Shown here one piece after another: positions 55,003-63,383 of a stretch of 64,000 bases of DNA. The stretch covers positions 365,943 to 429,942 of the forward strand of contig NZ_LSTV01000002.1 of the NCBI RefSeq assembly GCF_001644225.1, written 5' to 3'. The DNA comes from Microbacterium oleivorans. Lineage in GTDB: Bacteria; Actinomycetota; Actinomycetes; Actinomycetales; Microbacteriaceae. Under the pieces are notes generated by a model. The model made no database searches. It was not told the origin of the DNA and worked only from the letters and a program-made list of their open reading frames with translations. The position numbers and the translations under genes are program-made. The number at the start of each line of letters is the position of its first letter. Within the stretch, counting starts at the first letter, position 1.

Positions 55003-55928
55003 TGGGCGGGTTCCGCATCCCCCTCGGCGAGTGGGCCGAAGCCGGCGTCGCCTGGATCCGCGACACCCTCGGGTGGCTGCTGTCGGGCGTCTCGGCGATC
55101 GTCGGCTGGTTCGTCGACACGCTCGCGAACGGACTGCTGTCGCTGCCGATCGTGGTCGTGATCGCTCTGTTCGCGGCGCTCGCCTGGCTGCTGCGCTCCT
55201 GGCGCTTCGCCCTGGTCACCGTGATCGGCTTCGTCCTCATCCTGGGTGTCGGCCAGTGGGTGACCTCGATGCAGACGCTCGCGCTCGTCCTCGTCGCCGC
55301 GATCATCGCCGTCGTCATCGCAGTGCCCCTCGGCATCGCGGCTGCGCGCAACGACACCTTCAGTGCGGTGCTCCGCCCCGTGCTCGACCTCATGCAGAGC
55401 ATGCCGGCGTTCGTCTACCTGATCCCGGCGATCGTGTTCTTCAGCATCGGCGTCGTGCCGGGTGTCGTCGCGACGGTCATCTTCGCGCTGCCTCCGGGCG
55501 TGCGCCTCACCGAGCTCGGCATCCGCGGCGTCGACAGCGAGACGGTCGAGGCCGGCCACGCCTTCGGCGCGACGCCGGGGCAGATCCTCCGCGGCGTGCA
55601 GCTGCCGCTCGCGATGCCGAGCATCATGGCGGGCGTCAACCAGCTGATCATGCTGGCCCTGTCGATGGCCGTCATCGCCGGGATCGCCGGCGCCGACGGA
55701 CTCGGCAAGGAGATCGTCCAGGCCATGTCGACCGTCGACATCGCGAAGGGCGTCGAGGCCGGCCTCAGCGTCGTCATCCTCGCCGTCTACCTCGACCGCC
55801 TCACCGGCGCGCTCGGCGACCTGAAGGGCCAGCGCGGCTCGCTGCTCGGCGCCCTCGCCCGCCGTCGCGCCCCGAAGGACGCGCGCGTCGCGACCCCGGC
55901 CCCGGCTCAGGAGCCCGTCGCCGTCTGA
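55002..55928 (+). CDS. proW: Glycine betaine ABC transporter permease
   Basis: A 308-aa permease with about six helices. An N-terminal segment with WIRDTLGWLLSGVSAIVGWFVD precedes the core, which carries the ATPase-contacting motif EAGHAFGATPGQILRGVQLPLAMPSIMAGVNQ. ProW/OpuAB type. Its ATG overlaps the ATPase stop by one base (TGATG). Confidence 0.93.
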   Translation: MGGFRIPLGEWAEAGVAWIRDTLGWLLSGVSAIVGWFVDTLANGLLSLPIVVVIALFAALAWLLRSWRFALVTVIGFVLILGVGQWVTSMQTLALVLVAAIIAVVIAVPLGIAAARNDTFSAVLRPVLDLMQSMPAFVYLIPAIVFFSIGVVPGVVATVIFALPPGVRLTELGIRGVDSETVEAGHAFGATPGQILRGVQLPLAMPSIMAGVNQLIMLALSMAVIAGIAGADGLGKEIVQAMSTVDIAKGVEAGLSVVILAVYLDRLTGALGDLKGQRGSLLGALARRRAPKDARVATPAPAQEPVAV

Positions 55929-55981
55929 CCCCACCCCGACCTGCACGATACGGAACCAGCAATCACATACGGAAGGCACTC

Positions 55982-56908
55982 ATGAACAAGCGACACCTGA
56001 CCGGCATCCTCGCGATCGGAGCCGCGGCATCCCTCACCCTCGCGGGCTGCGCGACCGGCAACGACGTCGCCGGCGGCACGAACGGCGGCGGCTCGAACAG
56101 CGGCGAGGAGAGTCTCGGCACGATCACCCTCGGCTACCTGCCCTCGTGGACCGACGGCCTCAGCACGGCGTACCTGCTCGAGGACCAGCTCGAGAAGATC
56201 GGCTACACGGTCGAGATGCAGGAGCTCACCGAGGCGGGTCCCCTCTACGCAGGCCTCGCGCAGGGCGACGTCGACATCTACCCGTCGGCCTGGCCCGAGC
56301 TGACCCACAAGTCCTACATGGACCAGTACGGCGACAAGATCGAGGACCTCGGCGAGTACTACGGCGGCGCGCAGCTGACGATCGCCGTCCCCGAGTACGT
56401 CGACATCGACTCGATCGAGGACCTCGAGGCGAACGCCGACCGCTTCGGTGGCAAGATCTACGGCATCGAGCCCGGTGCGGGCCTGACGAAGCAGACGCAG
56501 GAGTCGATGATCCCCGCGTACGGTCTCGACGACAGCTACCAGCTCGTGACCTCGTCGACCGCGGCGATGCTCACCGAGCTCGACAGTGCCGAGGCGGCGC
56601 AGCGCGACATCGTCGTGACGTCGTGGCGGCCGTTCTGGGCCAACGACCGGTACGGCCTGAAGGACCTCGAAGACCCGAAGGGTGCGATGGGCGAGGCCGA
56701 GGCGCTGCACTTCCTCGGCACGGACGGCTTCGCCGAGGAGTACCCCGAGGCGGCGGAGCTCATCAAGGGCATCGCCCTCGACGACGAGCAGTACGCCTCG
56801 CTCGAGGACATGGTCGTGAACGAGTACGGCGAGGGCAAGGAGGCCGAGGCGATCGACGCGTGGCTCGAAGAGAACCCCGACGCCTACGACACGATCGTCA
56901 CCGACTGA
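55982..56908 (+). CDS. proX: Glycine betaine-binding lipoprotein
   Basis: A 308-aa OpuAC-family substrate-binding lipoprotein with lipobox LTLAGC (Cys22). The mature part has LGYLPSWTDGLSTAYLLEDQLEKIGYTVEMQEL, LAQGDVDIYPSAWPE and VTSWRPFWANDRY. The aromatic residues in these segments are those that cage the quaternary ammonium group. GGAAGG precedes the ATG. It follows the permease by 53 bp. Confidence 0.93.
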   Translation: MNKRHLTGILAIGAAASLTLAGCATGNDVAGGTNGGGSNSGEESLGTITLGYLPSWTDGLSTAYLLEDQLEKIGYTVEMQELTEAGPLYAGLAQGDVDIYPSAWPELTHKSYMDQYGDKIEDLGEYYGGAQLTIAVPEYVDIDSIEDLEANADRFGGKIYGIEPGAGLTKQTQESMIPAYGLDDSYQLVTSSTAAMLTELDSAEAAQRDIVVTSWRPFWANDRYGLKDLEDPKGAMGEAEALHFLGTDGFAEEYPEAAELIKGIALDDEQYASLEDMVVNEYGEGKEAEAIDAWLEENPDAYDTIVTD

Positions 56909-56920
56909 CCGTCGGCGACG

Positions 56921-57673
56921 TCAGGGGGATCCGGCTGCGGCCGGGTCCCCTTCGTCGTTCGGACGCTGCGTCAGCGGCTGAGCGACCTTGTTCTCGAGCA
57001 CCTCGACCGCCTCGTCCGACAGGGCGATGAGCCCGTCGATCTCCTCGCGCACGCGCTGGTAGGCGAGGTGGCGCTCGGCGGGGGTGGCGGCCTCGTCGGT
57101 CGCGACGGCGAGCATGCGGGATGCCGTGGCGAGCCGCTTGCGCTCGGCGTCGGTCAATCCGGAGTCGCGCACCCGACGGGCCTCGCGCTCGGCGAGGTCG
57201 AAGGCGACCTCGAAGTCGGTGACGGCCTTGCGGTACTCGCGCACCTGGTCGGCGGACGGCTTCGACCCGTCGGCCGGTCGCGCGCGGTCGGCGACCTTCT
57301 TGGCGCGCAGAAACCCGGCGGTGAGCGGGTCGCGGCCGTCGCTCATCGACGGGAAGGCGATGAGCTTGGCGACGTCGAGCTCGTAGTCCAGCCAGCGATG
57401 CGTGACCTCGTCGTGCACGGCGCGCAGGTCGTCGAGCTGATCGGCGAGGGACTGCGACGGCGCCTCGACTTCGGCTGCGGAGGCCGAGCCGATGCCGCGC
57501 TTGGCGGCGGCACGGGCGGCGGTGAGCTCGGCTTTCGCCCTCATGATCTCCAGGCGCTGCTTGTGCCGACGCTTCGAGGCGGACGCCCACGAGCCGCTGG
57601 CGGCCGAGGCGAGTCCGAAGAGCGGGAACACGAGCCACCAGTAGTTGCCGGCGAAGGCCCAGAATCCGTCCAC
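56921..57673 (-). CDS. Membrane-anchored coiled-coil protein, tandem paralogue 1
   Basis: A 250-aa protein with one N-terminal membrane helix (about residues 10-30), a basic charged segment and long helices with coiled-coil character. It shares the block RWLDYELDVAKLIAFPSMSD and TAGFLRAKK with the next gene upstream. No known domain is recognised. GTG start, 10 bp after the paralogue. Its 3' end overlaps the terminator of proX. Confidence 0.75.
   Translation of the reverse strand: MDGFWAFAGNYWWLVFPLFGLASAASGSWASASKRRHKQRLEIMRAKAELTAARAAAKRGIGSASAAEVEAPSQSLADQLDDLRAVHDEVTHRWLDYELDVAKLIAFPSMSDGRDPLTAGFLRAKKVADRARPADGSKPSADQVREYRKAVTDFEVAFDLAEREARRVRDSGLTDAERKRLATASRMLAVATDEAATPAERHLAYQRVREEIDGLIALSDEAVEVLENKVAQPLTQRPNDEGDPAAAGSP
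56923..56952. terminator. Terminator shared by proX and the convergent gene
   Basis: The stem 56924-56935 pairs with 56940-56951 around the tetraloop TGCG, with two G-T pairs and one further outer pair. It starts 15 nt after the proX stop and lies inside the last codons of the convergent gene. Confidence 0.7.
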
Positions 57674-57683
57674 CCGCTACACC

Positions 57684-58547
57684 TTACGTGCGGGGACGAT
57701 CGTCACGACCGCCGCGGCGCGACCGGTAGGCGTCGAGAGCGGATGCCGCGCCCTCCGCCGCGCGCGTGATGCCGTCGACCGAGCGGGCGATCGCCTCACC
57801 GGCGATGACCGTCCACACGGGCGCCGCGGGTCCGTCCGCCGGGGCGTCGTCGGGGCGGTGCCCGGCGCGGCGCCACGCCTCCTGCTCGGCGGCGGTGAAA
57901 GCGCGGCCCACCTCGTCGACAGCGGACCGGTAGGCGGTGAACTGCTCGGGGGTGAGCTTCGCGGTGGGGGATGCCGGGCGCAGCTCGCGGGCGGCGCCCT
58001 CGAGGCGCAGGAACTCGGCCGTCGCGGGGACCCGCACGTCGCTCATCGCGGGGAAGGCGAGGCGGCGGGCGGCATCCGTCTCGTACTCCATCCAGCGCGC
58101 GGCGATCGCGTCGTGGGCGGCCATGAGGCGCGCGAGCGGGAGGTGCTTCGGGTCGGTGCCGCGGGCGGGGACGGCGGCGCGCTCGGCGCTCACCCGGGCA
58201 CGGGCGACGCGGATCGTCGCGGTCGCGGCGGCCTTCGCGCGCTGAGCGGTCTCGAGCGCGCGGCGCGCGGCGCGCACGTCGTCGGGGCGGGCGCGGCCGG
58301 CGGCACGCTCGGCTTCGGCGCGGACGAGCTCGGCCTGCGCGACGCGCGCCGCGGCGCGGGCGCCGACCGCGTCGGAGCGCGCCTGCTGCAGTTCGCGCTG
58401 CGCCGCGGTCAGGCCGAGGCGCCGCGCACGGGTGGTGCGCCCGCGTCGCACGCCGAGTACGCTGGCCGCGCCGGCGCCGACCGCGGCGGGCGCGACCCAC
58501 CAGAACTCCGCCACCGCGGCCCCGATCGCGACGACCCAGAGCTGCAT
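57684..58547 (-). CDS. Membrane-anchored coiled-coil protein, tandem paralogue 2
   Basis: A 287-aa protein with an N-terminal membrane segment (about residues 5-33), then a long Ala/Arg/Glu-rich helical region predicted to form a coiled coil (about 45-135). The block RWMEYETDAARRLAFPAMSDVRVPATAEFLR is shared with the adjacent gene. No recognised domain. It is the first gene of a two-gene unit with that paralogue. Confidence 0.75.
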   Translation of the reverse strand: MQLWVVAIGAAVAEFWWVAPAAVGAGAASVLGVRRGRTTRARRLGLTAAQRELQQARSDAVGARAAARVAQAELVRAEAERAAGRARPDDVRAARRALETAQRAKAAATATIRVARARVSAERAAVPARGTDPKHLPLARLMAAHDAIAARWMEYETDAARRLAFPAMSDVRVPATAEFLRLEGAARELRPASPTAKLTPEQFTAYRSAVDEVGRAFTAAEQEAWRRAGHRPDDAPADGPAAPVWTVIAGEAIARSVDGITRAAEGAASALDAYRSRRGGRDDRPRT

Positions 58548-58592
58548 GCCGCCATGCTAGCCGCGACCGGTGGGCGCGCTCTCAGGTCGCGC

Positions 58593-59324
58593 TCAGCGCA
58601 CGCGGCGTGCACCCGAGAACCGGGTGACCACCCCGGGGTGTCGGGCCGGCATCGCGAGCACCGAGTCGGGTACGCGATCCGCGAGGTCGGGGAACCCGGC
58701 ATCCGCCAGCAGGCCGTCGTCGAGACGGTCGACCGTCGCGCGGACGAGCGGCCACGGCTCGTGCTCGTTCGCGGCCCAGATCGTCCGGCCGAGGTGCCGT
58801 TCGTGGAAGCCCCAGCGCGCCGTGAGGAAGCGGCTCAGCTCGTCGTCGACGGCCTCGGTTCCGGGGGTGACGCGGATGCGGGTGCGCACCCGATCCCCGA
58901 ATCCCGGATGCCGCCGCGACGCGTACTCGATCGCGTCGCCGTCCGTGCTCGTCGCCGCCTTCGCCCAGCGGTAGGGGAGCCCGAACGCGGCGCGCGCGCC
59001 GAGGACCGGCAGGAGGTGCTCGGCCTCGAGCGTCTGGAAGACGACGCCGCGGCGACCGTCGGCATCCCGCGCGTACGTCCGGACGTTGATCTCGACGAAG
59101 CGGCCGACGAAGGGAACCGGCGGCATCGGCAGGAACCGGAACTCGCTGAGCACGAACGGGATCAGCCCGACCCACGCCGACCCGTCGAACACGTCGGGTT
59201 CGGTTCCCGGCGGCAGGAGCGGCGCGACCTGCGACGGATCGACGCGCCAGTGTAGGAAGCACGCGCCGCTCCAGCGCTGCTGCAGCACCGCACGCCCGGG
59301 AAGAGCGGGAGCGGTGGCGTCCAT
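58593..59324 (-). CDS. DUF2071 (YqjF-like) protein
   Basis: A 243-aa soluble protein. The family features are visible: WRVDPSQVAPLLPPGTEPDVFDGSAWVGLIPF near residues 26-60, VEINVRTYARD, and GLPYRWAKA. The acetoacetate-decarboxylase-like fold is predicted but no reaction is established for the family. The start is ATG 59324, matching homologues; the frame to 59402 is not supported. It follows the small membrane protein by 8 bp, so it may be in the purL operon. Confidence 0.85.
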   Translation of the reverse strand: MDATAPALPGRAVLQQRWSGACFLHWRVDPSQVAPLLPPGTEPDVFDGSAWVGLIPFVLSEFRFLPMPPVPFVGRFVEINVRTYARDADGRRGVVFQTLEAEHLLPVLGARAAFGLPYRWAKAATSTDGDAIEYASRRHPGFGDRVRTRIRVTPGTEAVDDELSRFLTARWGFHERHLGRTIWAANEHEPWPLVRATVDRLDDGLLADAGFPDLADRVPDSVLAMPARHPGVVTRFSGARRVR

Positions 59325-59332
59325 GACCCGGG

Positions 59333-59467
59333 TCAGCCGAACAGGAGCGTGAGCACGGTCGCGCCGCCGCCCACGAGCACCATCGAGATGATCACGGTCC
59401 ACGCGATCACCTTCGTGCGGGCGCGCTTGCGCCCGACGAACTCGGCGTACTCCGGGTCGTCGCTCAC
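59333..59467 (-). CDS. Small single-helix membrane protein, 44 aa
   Basis: [19 protein letters not shown] followed by one hydrophobic helix (about residues 20-43). GTG 59467 overlaps the purL stop by 4 bp, a strong sign that it is translated. The acidic start, basic patch and single helix suggest a cytoplasmic N-terminus. Function unknown; small proteins of this form follow purL in related genomes as I recall. Confidence 0.7.
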   Translation of the reverse strand: MSDDPEYAEFVGRKRARTKVIAWTVIISMVLVGGGATVLTLLFG

Positions 59468-61785
59468 GCGGGGACCTCGTCGACGATCGGGCCGAAGGCG
59501 GCGGGCAGCGTCGCCTTCGCGACGCGTCGCAGCTCGGGCACCGGGATCGAGAAGACGTCCTGGACCTCGAGGGACGACTGCTCGCCCTCGGGGGCCGAGT
59601 CGGTGACGCCGATGCGCAGCACGGGGTAACCGCGGCCCTCGCACAGGCCGCGGAACTTCACGTCCTCCTCGCGCGGGACCGAGACGATGACGCGGCCGGT
59701 CGACTCGCTGAAGAGGGCGGTCGCGGCATCCACCCCGTCGCGCTCCATGATCTCGCGCAGCCACACGCGGGCACCGACGCCGAACCGGGTCGTCGCCTCG
59801 GCGAGGGCCTGCGCCAGGCCGCCGGCCGAGAGGTCGTGCGCGCTCGAGACGAGCATCTCGTCGCGCGCGGCCTGCAGCAGGCCCGCGAGCGTCTTCTCGC
59901 CGGCGAGGTCGACCTTCGGCGGACGACCGCCGAGGTGACCGTGGACGGTGTCGGCCCAGGCCGAGCCGTCGAGCTCGGTGGAGGTGGTGCCGAGCAGGTA
60001 GATGTTCTCGCCGGCATCCTGCCAGCCGCTCGGGATGCGGCGGGCGACGTCGTCGATGATGCCCAGCACGCCGACGACGGGGGTCGGGAAGATGGGCTGG
60101 TCGCCGGTCTGGTTGTAGAAGCTGACGTTGCCGCCCGTGACGGGGACGCCGAGCTCGAAGCACGCGTCGGCGAGGCCGTCGACGGCCTGCCCGAATTGCC
60201 ACATGACCTCGGGGTTCTCGGGGCTGCCGAAGTTGAGGCAGTCGGTGACCGCGGTGGGCTGGGCGCCGGTGACGGCGACGTTGCGGTACGCCTCGGCGAG
60301 GGCGAGCTGCGCACCCGCGTACGGGTCGAGCTGGCAGTAGCGGCCGTTGCAGTCGGTGGCGATCGCGAAGCCGAGGCCGGACTCCTCGTCGACGCGGATC
60401 ATGCCGGCGTCGTCGGGGAAGCTGAGGGCCGTGTTGCCCATGACGTAGTAGTCGTACTGGTTGGTGACCCACGACGTGTCGGCGAGGTTGGGGCTGCCGA
60501 GCAGCTGCAGGAACTGCGTGCGCAGGACCTCGGGGTCGTCGCTGCGCTCGAGCGCGGCGGCCGAGTCGTCGCGCAGCGCGTCGATCCAGGTCGGGTAGGC
60601 GACGGGACGCTCGTAGACGGGGCCGTCGACGGCGACGGTCGAGGGGTCGACGTCGACGATCTGCTCGCCGTGCCAGAAGATCTGCAGGCGGCCGTCACCG
60701 GTGACCTCGCCGAGGACGCTCGTCTCGACATCCCACTTCTGTACGACCGCGAGGAACGCGTCGAGCTTCTCGGGAGCGACGATCGCCATCATGCGCTCCT
60801 GGCTCTCGCTCATGAGGATCTCCTCGGGCGTGAGCGAGGGGTCGCGCAGCAGGACCTTCTCGAGGTCGACGCGCATACCCGAACCGCCGTTGGCGGCCAG
60901 CTCGCTCGTCGCGCACGAGATGCCCGCGGCGCCGAGGTCCTGGATCGCCTCGACCAGCTCGCCCTGGTACAGCTCGAGGCAGCACTCGATGAGCACCTTC
61001 TCGGCGAACGGGTCGCCGACCTGCACGGCGGGACGCTTGGTGGGGCCGCCGTCGGCGAACGTGTCGGATGCCAGGATCGACGCGCCGCCGATGCCGTCGC
61101 CGCCCGTGCGGGCGCCGAACAGGACGACCTTGTTGCCGGCGCCGGTGGCGTTGGCGAGCTTGATGTCCTCATGGCGGAGGACGCCGACCGCGAGCGCGTT
61201 GACGAGCGGGTTGCCCTGGTAGACCTTGTCGAAGACGGTCTCGCCGCCGATGTTGGGCAGGCCGAGGCAGTTGGCGTAGAAGCTGATGCCGCTGACGACG
61301 CCGTGCACGACGCGGGCGGTGTCAGGGTCGTCGATGTCGCCGAAGCGCAGCTGGTCCATGACGGCGACGGGGCGCGCGCCCATCGAGATGATGTCGCGGA
61401 CGATGCCGCCGACGCCCGTCGCGGCGCCCTGGAACGGCTCGATGTAGCTCGGGTGGTTGTGGGACTCGACCTTGAAGGTGACGGCCCAGCCCTCGCCCAC
61501 GTCGACGACGCCGGCGTTCTGGCCCATGCCGACCATGAGCCGTTCCTTCATCTCGTCTGAGACCTTCTGGCCGAAGCGGCGCAGGTAGATCTTCGAGGAC
61601 TTGTAGGAGCAGTGCTCGCTCCACATGACGGAGTACATCGCCAGCTCGCCCGAGGTGGGGCGGCGGCCGAGGATCTCGCGGATCTTGTCGTACTCGTCAG
61701 GCTTGAGGCCGAGCGCCGCGTACGGCTGCTCCTTCTCCGGCGTGGCGACGGCGTTCTGGACAGTGTCTGCGACGGGGGTGCTCAC
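59464..61785 (-). CDS. purL: Phosphoribosylformylglycinamidine synthase subunit PurL
   Basis: Converts FGAR to FGAM using ATP and ammonia from PurQ in purine synthesis. The 773-aa product is the small-type PurL used with separate PurS and PurQ, which are not in the window. Motifs: [48 protein letters not shown] and [16 protein letters not shown] use GTG 61785, with GGAG about 9 nt upstream; the TTG at 61800 has no such site. Confidence 0.96.
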   Translation of the reverse strand: MSTPVADTVQNAVATPEKEQPYAALGLKPDEYDKIREILGRRPTSGELAMYSVMWSEHCSYKSSKIYLRRFGQKVSDEMKERLMVGMGQNAGVVDVGEGWAVTFKVESHNHPSYIEPFQGAATGVGGIVRDIISMGARPVAVMDQLRFGDIDDPDTARVVHGVVSGISFYANCLGLPNIGGETVFDKVYQGNPLVNALAVGVLRHEDIKLANATGAGNKVVLFGARTGGDGIGGASILASDTFADGGPTKRPAVQVGDPFAEKVLIECCLELYQGELVEAIQDLGAAGISCATSELAANGGSGMRVDLEKVLLRDPSLTPEEILMSESQERMMAIVAPEKLDAFLAVVQKWDVETSVLGEVTGDGRLQIFWHGEQIVDVDPSTVAVDGPVYERPVAYPTWIDALRDDSAAALERSDDPEVLRTQFLQLLGSPNLADTSWVTNQYDYYVMGNTALSFPDDAGMIRVDEESGLGFAIATDCNGRYCQLDPYAGAQLALAEAYRNVAVTGAQPTAVTDCLNFGSPENPEVMWQFGQAVDGLADACFELGVPVTGGNVSFYNQTGDQPIFPTPVVGVLGIIDDVARRIPSGWQDAGENIYLLGTTSTELDGSAWADTVHGHLGGRPPKVDLAGEKTLAGLLQAARDEMLVSSAHDLSAGGLAQALAEATTRFGVGARVWLREIMERDGVDAATALFSESTGRVIVSVPREEDVKFRGLCEGRGYPVLRIGVTDSAPEGEQSSLEVQDVFSIPVPELRRVAKATLPAAFGPIVDEVPA

Positions 61786-61921
61786 GCGGCTGGGCTCCAA
61801 GACTCGGGATGCCGGGGGACGCCCCCATCCTATCGGCGGGGCACCCGCATCCCGTCGTGTACAGGTCGGGCCCGTAGCGATACGCTGACGCCGTCAGCTC
61901 GGCGCACTCCTGGGGGAACAC

Positions 61922-62500
61922 ATGTCGACAGCACCGCGTCGAGGGCGCCTCATCACGACGGCCGGCGTCGGCGTCATCCTGCTCGCGGCGACACCGATGC
62001 TCGCGGGATGCTCCGAGGTGGTGTTCGCGGTCGCCCGCGGGATGGTGCAGGCGGAGAAGGGCCCGACCGCAGCACCGGAGGACGATGACCCGGCGTCGCA
62101 CCTGCAGGTCAGCGTGAGCGGGCTCGAGGTGGGGGACTGCTTCGACGAGCCCGAACCGGACGAGTCGACCCCCGAGTGGAGCTCGGCGGTCTATCCGGTG
62201 TCGTGCGACGACCCGCACATGTTCGAGCTGTACGCCGACACCAACATCCCGGAGTCGCTGTTGCCCGCGGGCGAGTACCCCGGCGACGAGGCGGTCTGGG
62301 ACGCTGCCGACTCGGTCTGCTACTCGGCGTTCGAGGATTACGTCGGCGAGGCCTACGAGGACTCGTTCCTCGAGTTCTGGTCGTACACCCCGACCGAGGC
62401 GTCGTGGAAGTACGACGATCGTCGGGTGCTCTGCGTCGTCTTCGACGAGGACGGGATGCTCACCGGCAGCGCCGAGGGCAGCGGGGCGGAGTCGTCCTAG
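61922..62500 (+). CDS. Septum-formation-like lipoprotein
   Basis: A 192-aa lipoprotein with basic N-terminus, hydrophobic segment and lipobox MLAGC (Cys30). The exported domain has SVSGLEVGDCFDEPE, VYPVSCDDPHMFELYA and a later Cys in DSVCYSAFEDYVG. The GDCF ... V-x-C-x-x-PH-x-x-E pattern is shared with actinobacterial septum-formation-type domains. Function is not established. A -10-like TACGCT lies about 40 bp upstream; CTGGGGG serves as the ribosome site. Confidence 0.7.
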   Translation: MSTAPRRGRLITTAGVGVILLAATPMLAGCSEVVFAVARGMVQAEKGPTAAPEDDDPASHLQVSVSGLEVGDCFDEPEPDESTPEWSSAVYPVSCDDPHMFELYADTNIPESLLPAGEYPGDEAVWDAADSVCYSAFEDYVGEAYEDSFLEFWSYTPTEASWKYDDRRVLCVVFDEDGMLTGSAEGSGAESS

Positions 62501-62733
62501 TCCTCAGCGCCGGGCTCGTCCGTCTCGCTCGGGTCGGAGTCGATGACGCCGATGCCGACGGCGTGGTGGCTGGGTTCCTCGTCCTGCTGCGGCGGTGCCT
62601 TCGGCTCTTCGCCGGGCTCCTTGGCGACGCTGGGCTCCTCGAGCTCGTCGGTGTCGGGCATCTCCTCGGGGTCGGCGTGCTCGGTGCCTTCGTGCTCGGT
62701 GCCCTCGTGCTCGGTGCCTTCGTTGTCGGCCAT
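62497..62733 (-). CDS. Acidic, disordered repeat protein, 78 aa
   Basis: A highly acidic, low-complexity protein of 78 aa with three tandem EGTEH units near the N-terminus, then Pro/Glu/Asp-rich sequence containing HHAVGIGVIDSDP. No membrane segment and no known domain. ATG 62733 is preceded by GGAAGGAG. Its stop overlaps the end of the convergent lipoprotein gene by 4 bp. Confidence 0.65.
   Translation of the reverse strand: MADNEGTEHEGTEHEGTEHADPEEMPDTDELEEPSVAKEPGEEPKAPPQQDEEPSHHAVGIGVIDSDPSETDEPGAED
62677..62721. repeat. Three 15-bp tandem repeats inside the acidic-protein gene
   Basis: Units GTGCTCGGTGCCTTC, GTGCTCGGTGCCCTC and GTGCTCGGTGCCTTC at 62677, 62692 and 62707 encode the EGTEH repeats on the minus strand. 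They differ at one position, so copy number could vary between strains without changing the frame. Confidence 0.85.
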
Positions 62734-62818
62734 GGCGGCTCCTTCCGTTGATCCCACTGTGCGGGTGGGATGCCGCGGTTGCGACGGTCTTGACGGCTCT
62801 CGCGTCGGTGGGTAGGCC

Positions 62819-62824
62819 TACGCT
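62819..62824 (+). promoter_or_regulatory. -10 box for leaderless zinc-finger gene
   Basis: TACGCT matches TANNNT and ends 6 nt before the ATG at 62831, with no ribosome binding site between, as for nucS. Confidence 0.55.
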
Positions 62825-62830
62825 GATCGG

Positions 62831-63169
62831 ATGGATCCGATCGAGCGGCTGCGGGAACGTGAGCGTGCGTTGCGCGCGCAGCTCGCCCGGCTCGAGGCGG
62901 ATGATGCGGCGCTGCGGGTCGACCGGTCGGACGCGACGGCGGACGACGAGCACGACCCCGAGGGCTCGACGCTGTCGGGTGAGTGGCAGCGTGTCGACGC
63001 CTTGCGGGCCTCGACGCGGGACGAGTTGACGCAGGTGGCGACGGCGTTGGCGCGCGTGGATGCGGGGACCTACGGCGTCTGCGAACGGTGCGGACGACCG
63101 ATCCCCGAGGCGCGGCTCGAGGTGCGCCCGCAGGCGACGATGTGCGTCGCGTGCGCGTCGATCGGCTGA
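62831..63169 (+). CDS. DksA/TraR-type zinc-finger protein
   Basis: A 112-aa protein with an N-terminal coiled coil (ERLRERERALRAQLARLEADDAAL) and a C-terminal C4 zinc finger, Cys84/Cys87 (CERCG) and Cys105/Cys108 (CVAC). DksA/TraR proteins bind the RNA polymerase secondary channel and tune transcription. Actinobacterial versions are less studied, and the acidic coiled-coil tip of true DksA is not clear here. Appears leaderless. Confidence 0.87.
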   Translation: MDPIERLRERERALRAQLARLEADDAALRVDRSDATADDEHDPEGSTLSGEWQRVDALRASTRDELTQVATALARVDAGTYGVCERCGRPIPEARLEVRPQATMCVACASIG

Positions 63170-63207
63170 GGACGGCCGCGTTCGCTGGTCGGCGCATCGC
63201 GGGGTTC

Positions 63208-63288
63208 CGTGGGTTCGCGGGCACGCGGGTCTCGAGCCGTCGCGCCGGCATGCGGGTCTTGAGCTACCGTGACGGCGTGCGGATCTTG
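63208..63288. repeat. Three imperfect 27-bp tandem repeats
   Basis: Units at 63208-63234, 63235-63261 and 63262-63288 share a core reading CAAGAC/TCCGCAT/CGCC on the minus strand. They fill much of the 214-bp gap between the zinc-finger gene and the HNH gene. The rest of that gap shows nothing recognisable. Confidence 0.6.
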
Positions 63289-63383
63289 CTGCATCGCCGC
63301 GCGGTAGGCCTGACGAACCGATCCGAACCGAACCGGAGCTCGTTGCGTGTCCGCTGCCGCGACAGGGCGCGTCGGTGGTCACG

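Noticed and set aside
63070..63294. Minus-strand 74-aa frame with QDPHA-like repeats
   Set aside because: It overlaps the zinc-finger gene over about 100 bp and has no start signal. The repeats are kept as a DNA repeat only.
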